Below, piece after piece: positions 11,053-18,934 of a stretch of 64,000 bases of DNA; within the stretch, counting starts at the first letter, position 1, and the number at the start of each line of letters is the position of its first letter. The notes below the pieces were generated by a model. It saw nothing but the letters and a program-made list of their open reading frames with translations, ran no database searches and was not told the DNA's origin. This DNA comes from Sacculina carcini (lineage: Eukaryota > Arthropoda > Thecostraca > Sacculinidae), in contig OU696584.1 in NCBI GenBank assembly GCA_916048095.2, positions 2,120,317 to 2,184,316 of the forward strand, written 5' to 3'. The position numbers and the translations under genes were made by a program.

Positions 11053-11291
11053 TGCGCATGCGCAGACTTCAGCACGGTATCATGATGTGTGTATTGCATC
11101 ATCCAAGGTGACCTTGAGATGGCGCCAGACTGGCGGGTAATGTGTTTGATGTACTGCGCATGCGCAGGCGTCAGCACGGTATCATGGTGTGTGCATTGCA
11201 TCAGCCAAGGTGACCTTGAGATGGCGCCAGACTGGCGGGGAATGTTGTCAATAAAACTGCGCATGCGCTGACGTCAGCACTGCTGACGTCA
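11053..11291. promoter_or_regulatory. NRF-1-like palindromes and CREs, A left end
   Basis: Palindromes TGCGCATGCGCA at 11053-11064 and 11155-11166 and TGCGCATGCGC beginning about 11259 match the known NRF-1 site (YGCGCAYGCGCR). Two CRE palindromes TGACGTCA follow at 11269-11276 and 11284-11291. Each palindrome is spaced from CAGCACGGTATCATG and CCAAGGTGACCTTGAGATGGCGCCAGACTGGCGGG phrases, so the whole 100-bp block is itself tandemly repeated. Confidence 0.5.
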
Positions 11292-11610
11292 GCACGTTAT
11301 CATGGTGTGTGCATTGCACCGAGGTCATGGGGTACTTTGCAGAGTTGCAGAGCTGCTAAGAAAAGCAGAGTTGCTATCACGTGCGCGATGCGTGATTGTG
11401 CACCATCCAAGATGACCTTGAGATGGTGCCATACTGACGGGGAACGTTTCTGTCTTTGCTTTGAGTATAAATATTTCAAAACTGTTTGTTTCAAACCATT
11501 CCGTTGTATTCATTATCAAATACAGTGAAATACAATGTCAACAGATCATACATGATCAAGACTCGTAAACAATTTGGAAGTTCTACAGACATGTCTTGAG
11601 CATCGCCATA
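11292..11610 (+). promoter_or_regulatory. Non-coding stretch with rightward TATA box
   Basis: No gene seen. GAGTATAAATATTTC at about 11463-11477 is a TATA box reading rightward, into DNA whose genes are on the opposite strand. It mirrors the polymerase promoter at the other end. Any transcript would run antisense to the 84- and 100-aa genes. Confidence 0.35.
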
Positions 11611-11865
11611 TCATTCGGTGAATGAATGGTATCCGTGCGTTGGCACATGCAATGCACCCTCATTGTCAAATATTGCAAAAAAGTATACTTTATCGCTGTC
11701 GGCGTCAGGGTTACCGAGGTCGTATTCGTGCAGAACAGTTTCCGCTGCCCTTTCCATGCGTTCGAGGAAATGCCTTCTGCATTGATTGTAGGCGTGTTCA
11801 CGGGGTACAACATTGTCAGAGTTGTACCCTTCGTCCTCCGACGACGATCTCAATTCCAATTCCAT
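11611..11865 (-). CDS. Small acidic Polinton protein (84 aa), unknown
   Basis: Not a recognised family. Starts at ATG 11865 with an acidic/serine-rich head (RSSSEDEGYNSDN) and ends with a stop at 11611. The last gene before the left TIR region. Copy B has the same start (41374) but its homology breaks after about 26 codons, where element B ends. The head of Ser, Asp and Glu followed by Tyr resembles a disordered acidic tail. The preceding 100-aa gene ends 9 bp upstream, suggesting co-transcription. Function unknown; it could be a regulatory or accessory protein. Confidence 0.5.
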   Translation of the reverse strand: MELELRSSSEDEGYNSDNVVPREHAYNQCRRHFLERMERAAETVLHEYDLGNPDADSDKVYFFAIFDNEGALHVPTHGYHSFTE

Positions 11866-11874
11866 GTTTGGGTG

Positions 11875-12174
11875 TTAGCGGGCGCGACGCGGAGCGGCGC
11901 AGCGAGAGCACACGTGTTTACTGATCTGTCGGTCAATCTTCAAAATATAAATGACGTCTGCAGTTTCGTAGATAATTTCGAGATCGGCAGTCCATGTATC
12001 GGGAACGGACACACCGTCCTTGAGTGCTGTAGATAGACACTGTTTGAACGACGTGAATTCCTGGGTCGATTCAGCGAGAATTTGCAGATTGTTTTGCTGA
12101 CCGCCAATATATCGATAATTATAGTTGGGAATTTGTGTAGATGGAGATACGCACGACATGTGCACGTCCGTCAT
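11875..12174 (-). CDS. Conserved small Polinton protein (about 99 aa), unknown
   Basis: Unknown function, but related sequences are present in all three Polintons: B (41065-41364, with a stop) and C (about 42260-42507, with a frameshift). The best conserved parts are MSCVSP near the N-terminus, PNYNYRY(I/V)GG, and a middle Phe-x3-CLS-x-AL-x-(D/E)GVS segment. Since C is conserved only from MSCVSP, the real start may be the third Met at 12159. The C-terminus carries a Cys/Arg-rich tail (CSRCAAPRRAR). It is transcribed away from the 209-aa gene across a repeat-filled intergenic region. Conservation across the older C copy argues for a real gene. Confidence 0.6.
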   Translation of the reverse strand: MTDVHMSCVSPSTQIPNYNYRYIGGQQNNLQILAESTQEFTSFKQCLSTALKDGVSVPDTWTADLEIIYETADVIYILKIDRQISKHVCSRCAAPRRAR

Positions 12175-12232
12175 CACCCAAGGTTGGTGAGCAACCAGGG
12201 AAAAATTGTGATATGCGGTACTATATATTCAA

Positions 12233-12725
12233 CAAATTCTAATGCGCAGTTGGCATACAACCAAGTCTGAGCAAGTGTTATTGCGCAGTTAGCATACAGA
12301 CATACAGCCAAGTGCTATTGCGCAGTTGGCATACAACCAAGTCTGAGCAAGTGTTATTGCGCAGTTAGCATACAGACATACAGCCAAGTGCTATTGCGCA
12401 GTTAACATACAGACATACAGCCAAGTGCTATTGCGCAGTTAACATACAGACATACAGTCAAGTATGCAAGTGTTATTGCGCAGTTAACATACAGACATAC
12501 AGTCAAGTATGCAAGTGCTATTGCGCAGTTAACATACAGACATACAACCAAGTATGCAAGTGCTATTGCGCAGTTAACATACAGACATACAGTCAAGTAT
12601 GCAAGTGCTATTGCGCAGTTAGCATACAGACATACAGTCAAGTATGCAAGTGCTATTGCGCAGTTAACATACAGACATACAGCCAAGTATGCAAGTCTAA
12701 ACAAGTTCTATTGCGCAGTCAACAT
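12233..12725. repeat. Tandem repeat between divergent genes, A
   Basis: About ten copies of a 45-65-bp unit built on CTATTGCGCAGTTA(A/G)CATACAGACATACAG(C/T)CAAG, some with a TATGCAAGTG extension. It fills the gap between the leftward 100-aa gene and the rightward 209-aa gene. B has a shorter, more varied version (40735-41000); C has none. The unit recurs at a non-codon period in part and gives a spurious 100-codon frame. Confidence 0.9.
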
Positions 12726-12834
12726 ATAACTAGCGGTTAGCGACGACAGTCAGTTGAACGAGAGCAGTGGTTGTGAGCTGACGTGTACGCCTCGCTGCTT
12801 GTGAAATTTTCGTCTCAACATATCTCAAGACCTC

Positions 12835-13464
12835 ATGTCGCAAATCCCAAGTTTCAACATGGCATGTGTTAGTATGCCTCAATCGGATCAAGTCGAAACG
12901 ACCGAGAGGATTCTACCGCTGAAGCAGCACGGTGTGAGTTTGGTCACAAATTATCCTACAATATGCGGCAAGCTACTAGAACAACGGATTTGGATACTCT
13001 TTGCGGAGACCAAAGAACCGGTGACCAACGTCGTATTCAGAAAACTGGCCAAGAAACTAGAAAAGCTCATGTCCTTTGAACAGTACTTTGACCCGTATTG
13101 GAACATTCGCACGGCGCGAGTGAAAATATTCAAAAAGAACAGTCGGCTACAAATTGTTTTGGATACTGTCATGAGTCGGGCAATGCGAACCGTGCTGTTG
13201 GATACTATATTCGATAGCATGGATATGAATATCGACTACGTTGCGCTAACGTGCGCAGACGAAACTCAAGTGTTTCAGCCGCCCAACGAAACAAGCAACT
13301 CCATGCGCTGGGCCAAACGAATTACGCTCAGCTACCACATTGACCGCAAGAAATATCTGAAGGAGACACGTCGCTACGAGCCGTTCAATGGCGAGGGATT
13401 TGAACAAGTGCTGGCCGTTGAGGCATCGGGAACCCCGAGACGCAAGAAGAGAAAAGTTTGTTGA
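12835..13464 (+). CDS. Divergently transcribed Polinton protein (209 aa)
   Basis: The only plus-strand gene in element A. Family not recognised. Three copies exist in the window (A; B at 39940-40632; C at 42690-43283), and A and C differ widely while keeping ILPL, ICG-x3-EQRIWI, YFDP-W, IVxDTxMSR, ET-x(5,6)-Q-x-Y/F and NxMxW, so the protein is under selection. The C-terminus is strongly basic (RRKKRKVC), like a classical nuclear localisation signal. Start ATG 12835. The DNA just upstream is the tandem repeat array, which I infer acts as a shared bidirectional promoter. A nuclear regulator or replication accessory role is a guess. Confidence 0.7.
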   Translation: MSQIPSFNMACVSMPQSDQVETTERILPLKQHGVSLVTNYPTICGKLLEQRIWILFAETKEPVTNVVFRKLAKKLEKLMSFEQYFDPYWNIRTARVKIFKKNSRLQIVLDTVMSRAMRTVLLDTIFDSMDMNIDYVALTCADETQVFQPPNETSNSMRWAKRITLSYHIDRKKYLKETRRYEPFNGEGFEQVLAVEASGTPRRKKRKVC

Positions 13465-13592
13465 TTTCATGTTTTACATCGTTTGGATTTATTCGGATGT
13501 TTAACCCGACAACAAATATACATTTGATTTTACCATGTTTGTTTCATTTTGACGCGTATAATAAAAAGTCACTTGTTGAAACTGTCAATTTA

Positions 13593-14114
13593 TTAAAACG
13601 GCAACATGCGAGGCACAGGCATATACATGGCATAGACGATTTTTCCAAAGTATTGACATCTAACAAGGGCACAGTTGGTGGGGAACGTGTGGTCATATGG
13701 GCATGGCGTAACGTATGTGATTGGGGTGGTTCGAACACTTGAGGCGAATTCTGGCGGTAGGACATCTTCCAAGTTTTCAATGTTGAGGGTGAGAAGTTGG
13801 GATAGGCGGTGAGCTTTGTCCAAGCCCTTGGCGTAAATCCGATCAGGAGCTAAGCTCTGGATGAGACGAGTGGCGTCCCGCAGCTGGCGCTCGTACTTTG
13901 TTGTGCTGTAGGGGTTGTAATGGTAGTCCAGTCCGTGCAGCGTGGCGGTCAAATACGTGAAATGTCTGCGCCGTTCAGGGTTGACAACCTGCCGTGGTGC
14001 GGGGAGTATTGTGTGCCACATATACCCGGACATCATGTCGTATATGGCCAGCTCCTTGACGATGAGTTGTGATATCTTATATTGAAACCCTTCGCAGTCG
14101 ATAAGGATAACCAT
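13593..14114 (-). CDS. DEDD-exonuclease-like Polinton protein (173 aa)
   Basis: The N-terminus MVILIDCEGFQYK has the Asp-x-Glu pattern of the first motif of DEDD-type (RNase H-fold) exonucleases, and a later IYAKGLDKAHRLS and a Cys-x2-(Asp)-His ... Cys tail resemble small proteins of this type that I recall from invertebrate mobile elements. Catalytic residues beyond DxE are not certain. The start overlaps the protease gene by 82 bp in another frame, an arrangement kept in B and C, so expression is probably coupled. Copy C keeps MVILVDCDGFQHK. Homology is strong across all three copies. Confidence 0.6.
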   Translation of the reverse strand: MVILIDCEGFQYKISQLIVKELAIYDMMSGYMWHTILPAPRQVVNPERRRHFTYLTATLHGLDYHYNPYSTTKYERQLRDATRLIQSLAPDRIYAKGLDKAHRLSQLLTLNIENLEDVLPPEFASSVRTTPITYVTPCPYDHTFPTNCALVRCQYFGKIVYAMYMPVPRMLPF

Positions 14115-14545
14115 ACCGTCTCCACAAGTCGATTGTTGACGTGCAATTTGTCAGTGAAGCACGCGACGAAATCTTGCAGATTCCAGCCGGCGTCAAACAA
14201 TGACACAAATAGAGCACAGTAATGTCCGCACACGTCGGTCTCAACAGCTTGAATGATGCGTGTGCTTACAACACAACATTTATAACCTCCATGCTTGTTT
14301 ATAAATTCGGTAAACGAAGGATGCCAGATGGGTGGGGTGCCAGATGAATCAAAGAATTGAAGATTTTCACCATCCCACGCAAAAACCACCCAATGAAGAC
14401 CGGGTTGCCAGCGAGGTTGTACATTGACAACAATAGACATGCGTTGGCTGGGCGAAAACGTGAAATGTCGCAACCGATCCGAGGCCCACACACCGCAAAA
14501 TGTGGGCAAAACACTCAGCAATTGTTCTAGCTCGACAGCGTTCAT
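14033..14545 (-). CDS. PRO: Adenain-like cysteine protease (PRO)
   Basis: 170 aa. The catalytic set of adenovirus-type proteases (C5/Ulp1 clan) is in place: His51 in GLHWVV, Asp66 in FFDSSG, Gln99 in IIQAVE and Cys106 in DVCGHYC, with the 7-residue Gln-to-Cys spacing seen in adenain. In Polintons and adenoviruses this enzyme matures capsid precursor proteins inside the particle. ATG 14545 overlaps the capsid gene stop (ATGA), so translation is probably coupled, and the 3' end overlaps the next gene. Appears intact in A; B has Asp66 changed to Tyr; C keeps all four residues. Confidence 0.88.
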   Translation of the reverse strand: MNAVELEQLLSVLPTFCGVWASDRLRHFTFSPSQRMSIVVNVQPRWQPGLHWVVFAWDGENLQFFDSSGTPPIWHPSFTEFINKHGGYKCCVVSTRIIQAVETDVCGHYCALFVSLFDAGWNLQDFVACFTDKLHVNNRLVETVWLSLSTAKGFNIRYHNSSSRSWPYTT

Positions 14546-15831
14546 ACTTGAAAGTCGGTAGTCACACGTCCCGTGCTGTCGATTTTTATTTCGTTTTCAA
14601 ACGTGGCGTAGATCAGGACATTGACAGTTTCCGGCAATGCCGAAGCAAATGTCAATTCACAACGCACGTTTCCAAATTCTTTGGGATGTAAATGATCGCC
14701 GCCACACCGGTCGGGAGTCAAATCAACAATGAAGAGTGAATAACCGGCACCGTAGTCGGCGTGTGTTATATCTAAACCTTGATTCTCCGTATCCAGTCCG
14801 GTGCCGTCTTACAAGGACAGGTAGGATCGCATGTAGAGTCCCTTGTCGAAATTGGGTTTATACGCTTGCGTGGGGAACGGTTCACCGTTGACAAAAAATT
14901 GGAGACTATTTAGTTGGTAGTGTTGAAAGTTCCATGGATTTTTATCAATGGCACCGTGGTAGGCTTCTGTGCTGACAATACCCAACAACAACTGACGCGG
15001 CACTTGGGAGGTGAAAATATTGTTTAGATTTCCACCCATGTTGCCCTTTGGCAGAGTGTAGGATTTCATGAGAACGCGAGGTATAGGGTATCTGGCCGGA
15101 ATTTTGCTCAAGTGTTTATGAAAGCTTACCCACACAGAGTCTTGTGGTGTGATTTTTTCCACGTGCAAGCACAGTTCGTCAATCTCAATACGGTAATTGT
15201 CAGCGTCGCTCAGCAGAGCAAACTTGTCGGAATTGCGTACCAGTTTGATTTTCTCGGACACGGTGCTTGGCAGTATACGGCATTGGTGGTTGGTGTCCAG
15301 TTGCAGCGGAATACAGAAATCAAATACTTTACTCTTGCCGACCCATCCTTTACGTACGGTATATCCCGAGTTTTCCGAGCCGGTCTCGTCCATTTGACCG
15401 CAAGTGTCTTTACACCACATGCCCGAACGTAAATGTCCCGCCTTGGCGTTGCTATTGTACGACAAAAGCGTTTCCAGATAGGCACGATAGCCGTACATGG
15501 ACGACGCGTCGGAAATAATTGTGTCACCAATCTGGTAGTCCACTTGTTTGAAGAGTGCATGTGGAAACAGATTGACCACGCTTACATTATCGGTATCCGA
15601 GATATTACTTCCATCACTTTCCACAATACGGGCACGTCCGTAGAGTTTAGTCTTGGACGGACGTGTTGATGACGACCCTAGCGGAGGAAGATGAAACTCA
15701 AACGGTCCCTGACTGTTTAATCGACTCACAGGATAATAGACATAGGTTTTCGATGATTTGGTGCTTGTCTCCAGAGCAGGTCGACTAAATACTTCGGCAA
15801 TTTCACATGTTCCCTCTTGGACGTTTTGCAT
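14542..15831 (-). pseudogene. MCP: Major capsid protein gene with a premature stop (A)
   Basis: Homologous end to end to the open 428-codon gene in B (37638-38924). The family is the Polinton double-jelly-roll major capsid protein: a QVDYQIGDTIISD segment, YGYRAYLETLLSYN, and later KNPWNFQHYQLNSLQFFVNG are typical of the group. In A a TAA at 14809-14811, where B reads TAC (Tyr), cuts the product to about 340 residues and removes the last 87 or so, which should spoil the second jelly roll. Beyond it the frame stays open to 14542. Start chosen at MQNV (15831), conserved in C, rather than the longer frame at 15879. Its TATA box lies inside the upstream gene. Confidence 0.88.
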
Positions 15832-16120
15832 TATTGAAAATATCACTGGAAACACGTGTCGGTCGGCGTCGCTTGACAACTGTACCTTTCGCAGGTCGTC
15901 GAATGACTGAAGCCGGGGGTGTTTGGTTCAGTCTATTTATACCTGTCTGAAGCAAGTGCCGAGCTTCTTGTTTGGAGCGATGCTTTAGTGCTGCACCGGC
16001 CGACTCGCCTTCAAGCACATCCTCTAGCGAACGTACACCGGTCTTTAGTGCCGACTTGGCAATTTTCTTGGTGATTGGTTGGCGGGCAACAGTTTTTATT
16101 GCCGGTACCATCACGCGCAT
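15803..16120 (-). CDS. Small basic core/membrane-active protein (pX/pVI-like)
   Basis: 105 aa, rich in Arg, Lys and Ala. Polintons and adintoviruses carry a small basic protein between the capsid genes that resembles adenovirus core pX or lytic pVI; the segment MVPAIKTVARQPITKKIAKSALKTG matches that style. The tail RRRPTRVSSDIFNNAKRPRG is basic. In C the homologous frame begins earlier, at an ATG overlapping the stop of the upstream gene, and includes a Gly/hydrophobic amphipathic head. A and B share a 1-bp loss near 16152 (B near 37319) that puts this head out of frame, leaving ATG 16120 as the start. The 3' end overlaps the capsid start by 29 bp. Confidence 0.65.
   Translation of the reverse strand: MRVMVPAIKTVARQPITKKIAKSALKTGVRSLEDVLEGESAGAALKHRSKQEARHLLQTGINRLNQTPPASVIRRPAKGTVVKRRRPTRVSSDIFNNAKRPRGNM
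15940..15953 (-). promoter_or_regulatory. TATA box for the capsid gene inside the upstream gene
   Basis: Minus strand GGTATAAATAGACTG lies inside the small basic gene, about 110 bp before the capsid ATG at 15831. C has AGTATAAATAGTTTAA at the same codons (45718-45734), although the surrounding sequence has diverged. Confidence 0.5.
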
Positions 16121-16196
16121 GAGGCCTCGGAAAATACTTCCTAAACCGCTTCGCGCTGAATCATCGGACCGCGAAAGACCAACTGTGCCTTAGTCA

Positions 16197-17684
16197 TCAC
16201 AGCTGCTTAAAGTGAAGTGTCAGGTACGACGTTTCTTCTTGGAATGAAACCAATTCACCGTTACTTTGTCTTATATTTATACCAATGTCGGAAATATGCT
16301 CGTCTTCCAACGGTACATACTGAATAGGACTGAACGTACGATGAATGTTTAACGTTTGCTGCTCCGTTGAATACGGACTGATGATTCGTAGAACGGGCGC
16401 CATACTGTCACCAATGAGTTGTGCTTGCACCTTGTCCATGTAGACGTACATTAGCGCAGGATTCAACCGATTAATGTCCATCAAATACAAGGACTGCGTG
16501 TTTGCATCAATTGACGGCGTACCGTTGTCGGGCACTTGAACGTAGCCCAATGCATGGGCCAGTCGACTGTTGACTATGACAACAACATTGGCACTTGTCA
16601 CGTGTCCACTGGGTAAAAGCGTAAACACTGTCTGCTTGCAAACTCGATTAATTGTCTCCAGCAAGGTTGTGTTGGTGTTGTAGTGGCCTGTGGGTATCAG
16701 GTGGGGGCTGCCGTTTAGCCACAAATAGTTTACCGTCTTGTCAATATTGAGCCAATTACGACCAAATGTGATGTCTGCCAAACCTACCGACCACGAACGA
16801 TCCAGGCCAAGAGTTTGGGGTAGGTGGATACGAAAACTGGCAGCTGAATTTTGAGGGTTCATTTCGCGACAGCTACTGCTGTCCAGTGTTACATAGAAAT
16901 CCTTTTGATCCATTCGTTGAAAGTGTAGAGTCAATATCAGTCCCGGGCCGGCGGTGAACGGGAATTTGTTGTCTGATTCGTCGAGAATGTTGATGTTGAC
17001 AGTGTTGACGGTTGACTGTGACAGCGGCAGATAATACAGATGGTTAAATACAATTTCTTGTGTCGGGGTACGCTTGCTCACTTGCATGTGTCTCAATTGT
17101 GGTTGTAAATGGTCATTGTGTATTTGTGCCTGGACCAAATCGGAACGGATTTTCAAGTGTTTTTCAAACACGTTGCTTAGGCGAAAATATATACTCAACT
17201 CACTTTGTTTTGCCGTAGAGTTGAATATTGTAAGGGACTCTGTGTGTCGTACATAGCCGGACGCATAGTGTACGACCATCATCTGGGCAAGATTCCGGCT
17301 AATTGTCAACACTGTGTTTTCCAAGTGTAGCCGTAAATGGTTGTCGGGCAATACACTCGTCTTTATTTTGTCGCTGGACAGTGTTTCTTGCAATACTCTG
17401 ACCAGTTGTGATAAAGTATAGGTGCCGGGTTTGATAATGTCTACCCTCGTGAATTTACCGTCTATAAAGTCATCGTGGTTTGCCGATTCCGAAATGATAA
17501 TGTCGTTGTCGATTGTCAGCCAATTGGTGGGGAGAATTATAGAGTGCAAAGCGACACGCCATTGGGTGTTGTCGAGATGAATCGGATGGGCCAGATTCAC
17601 GGTAAAATTGGCTGTTGTGTTGTTTGGGAACGTTGATGTGCTGGCGACACTGGGGAGCGTGACATAAAACCCGTCCGACTCCAT
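16197..17684 (-). CDS. Two-repeat virion protein (Polinton penton/minor capsid candidate)
   Basis: 495 codons from ATG 17684 (MESDGFYVTLPSVAS); the longer frame from 17717 is not supported by C, which starts at the same place. Two related halves are visible: FYVTLPSVAS ... TTANFTVNLAHPIHLD ... WRVALHSIILPTNWL near the start, and FYVTLDSSSC ... SAASFRIHLPQTLGLD ... WSVGLADITFGRNWL from about residue 268. This FYVTLPS-type protein recurs next to Polinton capsid genes and is taken as a structural protein; whether it is the penton or another minor component is not shown. The stop overlaps the small basic gene start (TGATG). Intact in A. Confidence 0.7.
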   Translation of the reverse strand: MESDGFYVTLPSVASTSTFPNNTTANFTVNLAHPIHLDNTQWRVALHSIILPTNWLTIDNDIIISESANHDDFIDGKFTRVDIIKPGTYTLSQLVRVLQETLSSDKIKTSVLPDNHLRLHLENTVLTISRNLAQMMVVHYASGYVRHTESLTIFNSTAKQSELSIYFRLSNVFEKHLKIRSDLVQAQIHNDHLQPQLRHMQVSKRTPTQEIVFNHLYYLPLSQSTVNTVNINILDESDNKFPFTAGPGLILTLHFQRMDQKDFYVTLDSSSCREMNPQNSAASFRIHLPQTLGLDRSWSVGLADITFGRNWLNIDKTVNYLWLNGSPHLIPTGHYNTNTTLLETINRVCKQTVFTLLPSGHVTSANVVVIVNSRLAHALGYVQVPDNGTPSIDANTQSLYLMDINRLNPALMYVYMDKVQAQLIGDSMAPVLRIISPYSTEQQTLNIHRTFSPIQYVPLEDEHISDIGINIRQSNGELVSFQEETSYLTLHFKQL

Positions 17685-17767
17685 TGCTGTCTGTGAGCAA
17701 ACTATAATCGCATGCATTGTGCTCGCTGTTTTTAAACCAAAAATGATTATTAATTAATTGTTAATTG

Positions 17768-18124
17768 TTAATAATCGTCATTTTCCTCATCATCTTCAAA
17801 GTGTGTTGAAGCGTCTGATTCAAACAAATCAGGAGACGTTGGTATCGGGGGCAGAGTCGTCGGTTGATGTCTATATGGCACCACACGACAAATTCGTCGT
17901 TGTCGTCGTCGTCGACGTGGCCAAAGCGCTGGCGGCCAAGACGGTGGTGGCGATGGTGTTGGTGGTGAAAGTGTTGGTAATGGCTGTGGCTGTGACGGTG
18001 ACGGCGGTGGCGCCGGTGGCGGTGGCTTTGATGTCGGTTGCCACCACCAGTGACATATTTCAGGTGTCGCACTACCACTAGATATTCTTGTGACAATGTA
18101 AAGGTCCATGCCCTGACGATCCAT
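17768..18124 (-). CDS. WWW/proline-rich protein 1 (118 aa)
   Basis: Unrecognised. Starts MDRQGMDLY, followed by a short folded-looking head ending in WWWQP (residues 25-29), a Pro/Ser/Thr-rich stretch of about 35 residues, a run of arginines (RRRRRQRR), and an acidic tail ending FEDDEENDDY. It is a paralogue of the next gene (18358-18699): both open with MDLY, 13-17 residues, then WWWQ. Two TATAAAAG boxes lie 35-60 bp upstream. Conserved as an open frame in B (32717-33070). The Pro-rich and acidic parts are probably disordered. A role in the particle or as an adaptor protein is speculation. Confidence 0.6.
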   Translation of the reverse strand: MDRQGMDLYIVTRISSGSATPEICHWWWQPTSKPPPPAPPPSPSQPQPLPTLSPPTPSPPPSWPPALWPRRRRRQRRICRVVPYRHQPTTLPPIPTSPDLFESDASTHFEDDEENDDY

Positions 18125-18154
18125 AACAACGATTGACGACTGAGTGCATGGATA

Positions 18155-18182
18155 TTGCCTTTTATAGTTGTCTTTTATAGTT
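18155..18182 (-). promoter_or_regulatory. Twin TATA boxes upstream of WWW protein 1
   Basis: Minus strand reads CTATAAAAGACAACTATAAAAGG, two TATAAAAG boxes about 14 bp apart, 35-60 bp before ATG 18124. B has three copies before its gene (about 32675-32710). Confidence 0.5.
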
Positions 18183-18357
18183 TATCGAAAGTGTTTCTCA
18201 TTGAAAACGTAATTCTTCAACGACACAAATTAATCGAAAACGACTGAAACACTTGTCAGAAATGCTGGTATGTATTAGCACACATAAACAAACAAATGAA
18301 CAAAAACAAGCATTAGTTAATATTAATAGCACAACAAAACTCACATCAATACTCACT

Positions 18358-18699
18358 CTAAAAAATATCCTCTAGTTCGTGCTGTGTAATTTCTGGCGCC
18401 GGTGGAATTGTGATTTTGAAGTTTACATCATCCATAAAATCTGGATGATGTAGCGGCGATGTTGTTGGCGGCGTAGATGGTGACGGTTGTGGCGTTGATG
18501 GTGGCGACGGCGATGATGGTGGTGGCATCGATGATGGTGACGGCGGTGGTGGCGACGGTGTTGGTGACGGCGTCGGCGACGGTGTTGGTGGCGTCAGTAA
18601 CGGTTGTGGCGACGGAGGCGCTGGTGCCAGTTGCCACCACCATGCAAGCACCTCTGGCCCTGTGTGGGCCGCAATACGCACAGTCACGTAAAGATCCAT
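18358..18699 (-). CDS. WWW/proline-rich protein 2 (about 113 aa)
   Basis: Unrecognised. I start it at ATG 18699 (MDLYVTVRIAAHTG), aligning it with its neighbour; the frame is open further to 18807 but without support. The head ends WWWQLAPAP, then about 60 residues of PSP/PTP repeats, then a conserved tail HHPDFMDDVNFKITIPPAPE and HELEDIF. In B (32200-32541) the Pro-rich middle has a different length but head and tail are kept, and the frame runs four codons further, so the A stop is probably a late nonsense change. The tail motif suggests a short linear binding motif presented by a flexible linker. Confidence 0.6.
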   Translation of the reverse strand: MDLYVTVRIAAHTGPEVLAWWWQLAPAPPSPQPLLTPPTPSPTPSPTPSPPPPSPSSMPPPSSPSPPSTPQPSPSTPPTTSPLHHPDFMDDVNFKITIPPAPEITQHELEDIF

Positions 18700-18934
18700 G
18701 AGGCAAGACAAGTGAGCACTGACAATCCGTGACAACGACTGATGTTCATCGACAACTTGTTCATCCAATTCATCGATTGTATGTGCGGCTGTATGCTGAC
18801 AAATCATGCATTGTACATTGTGTCTTTGTCTTTGTCAGTCGCTGACTCAGCACCGAGAAGCAAAACACATGTCGAGCATGCTGACATTGCATCAACGCCG
18901 ATACCATAATGTCAACAATATTGTGATAGAGCAT

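Larger units (their letters stand above)
9733..11196 (+). repeat. Left TIR of Polinton A
   Basis: Inverted match to 25703-26941. The left arm is about 225 bp longer because it holds more copies of the ~23-bp and ~95-bp internal units. Inner boundary set where the match ends after GGTATCATGGTGTGTGCAT. Confidence 0.85.

Noticed and set aside
12402..12704. 100-codon minus-strand frame of repeated VCLYVNCAIALAYL
   Set aside because: Produced by the tandem repeat array; not conserved in B or C.
12233..12725. CRISPR-like array
   Set aside because: Units are contiguous tandem copies with no unique spacers, in a eukaryotic transposon; no cas genes.
17871..18056. Thr/Ala-rich alternative frames across the proline-rich genes (also 18428-18706, 32198-32453)
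   Set aside because: Other frames of the CCA/ACC codon repeats; they lack conserved ends.
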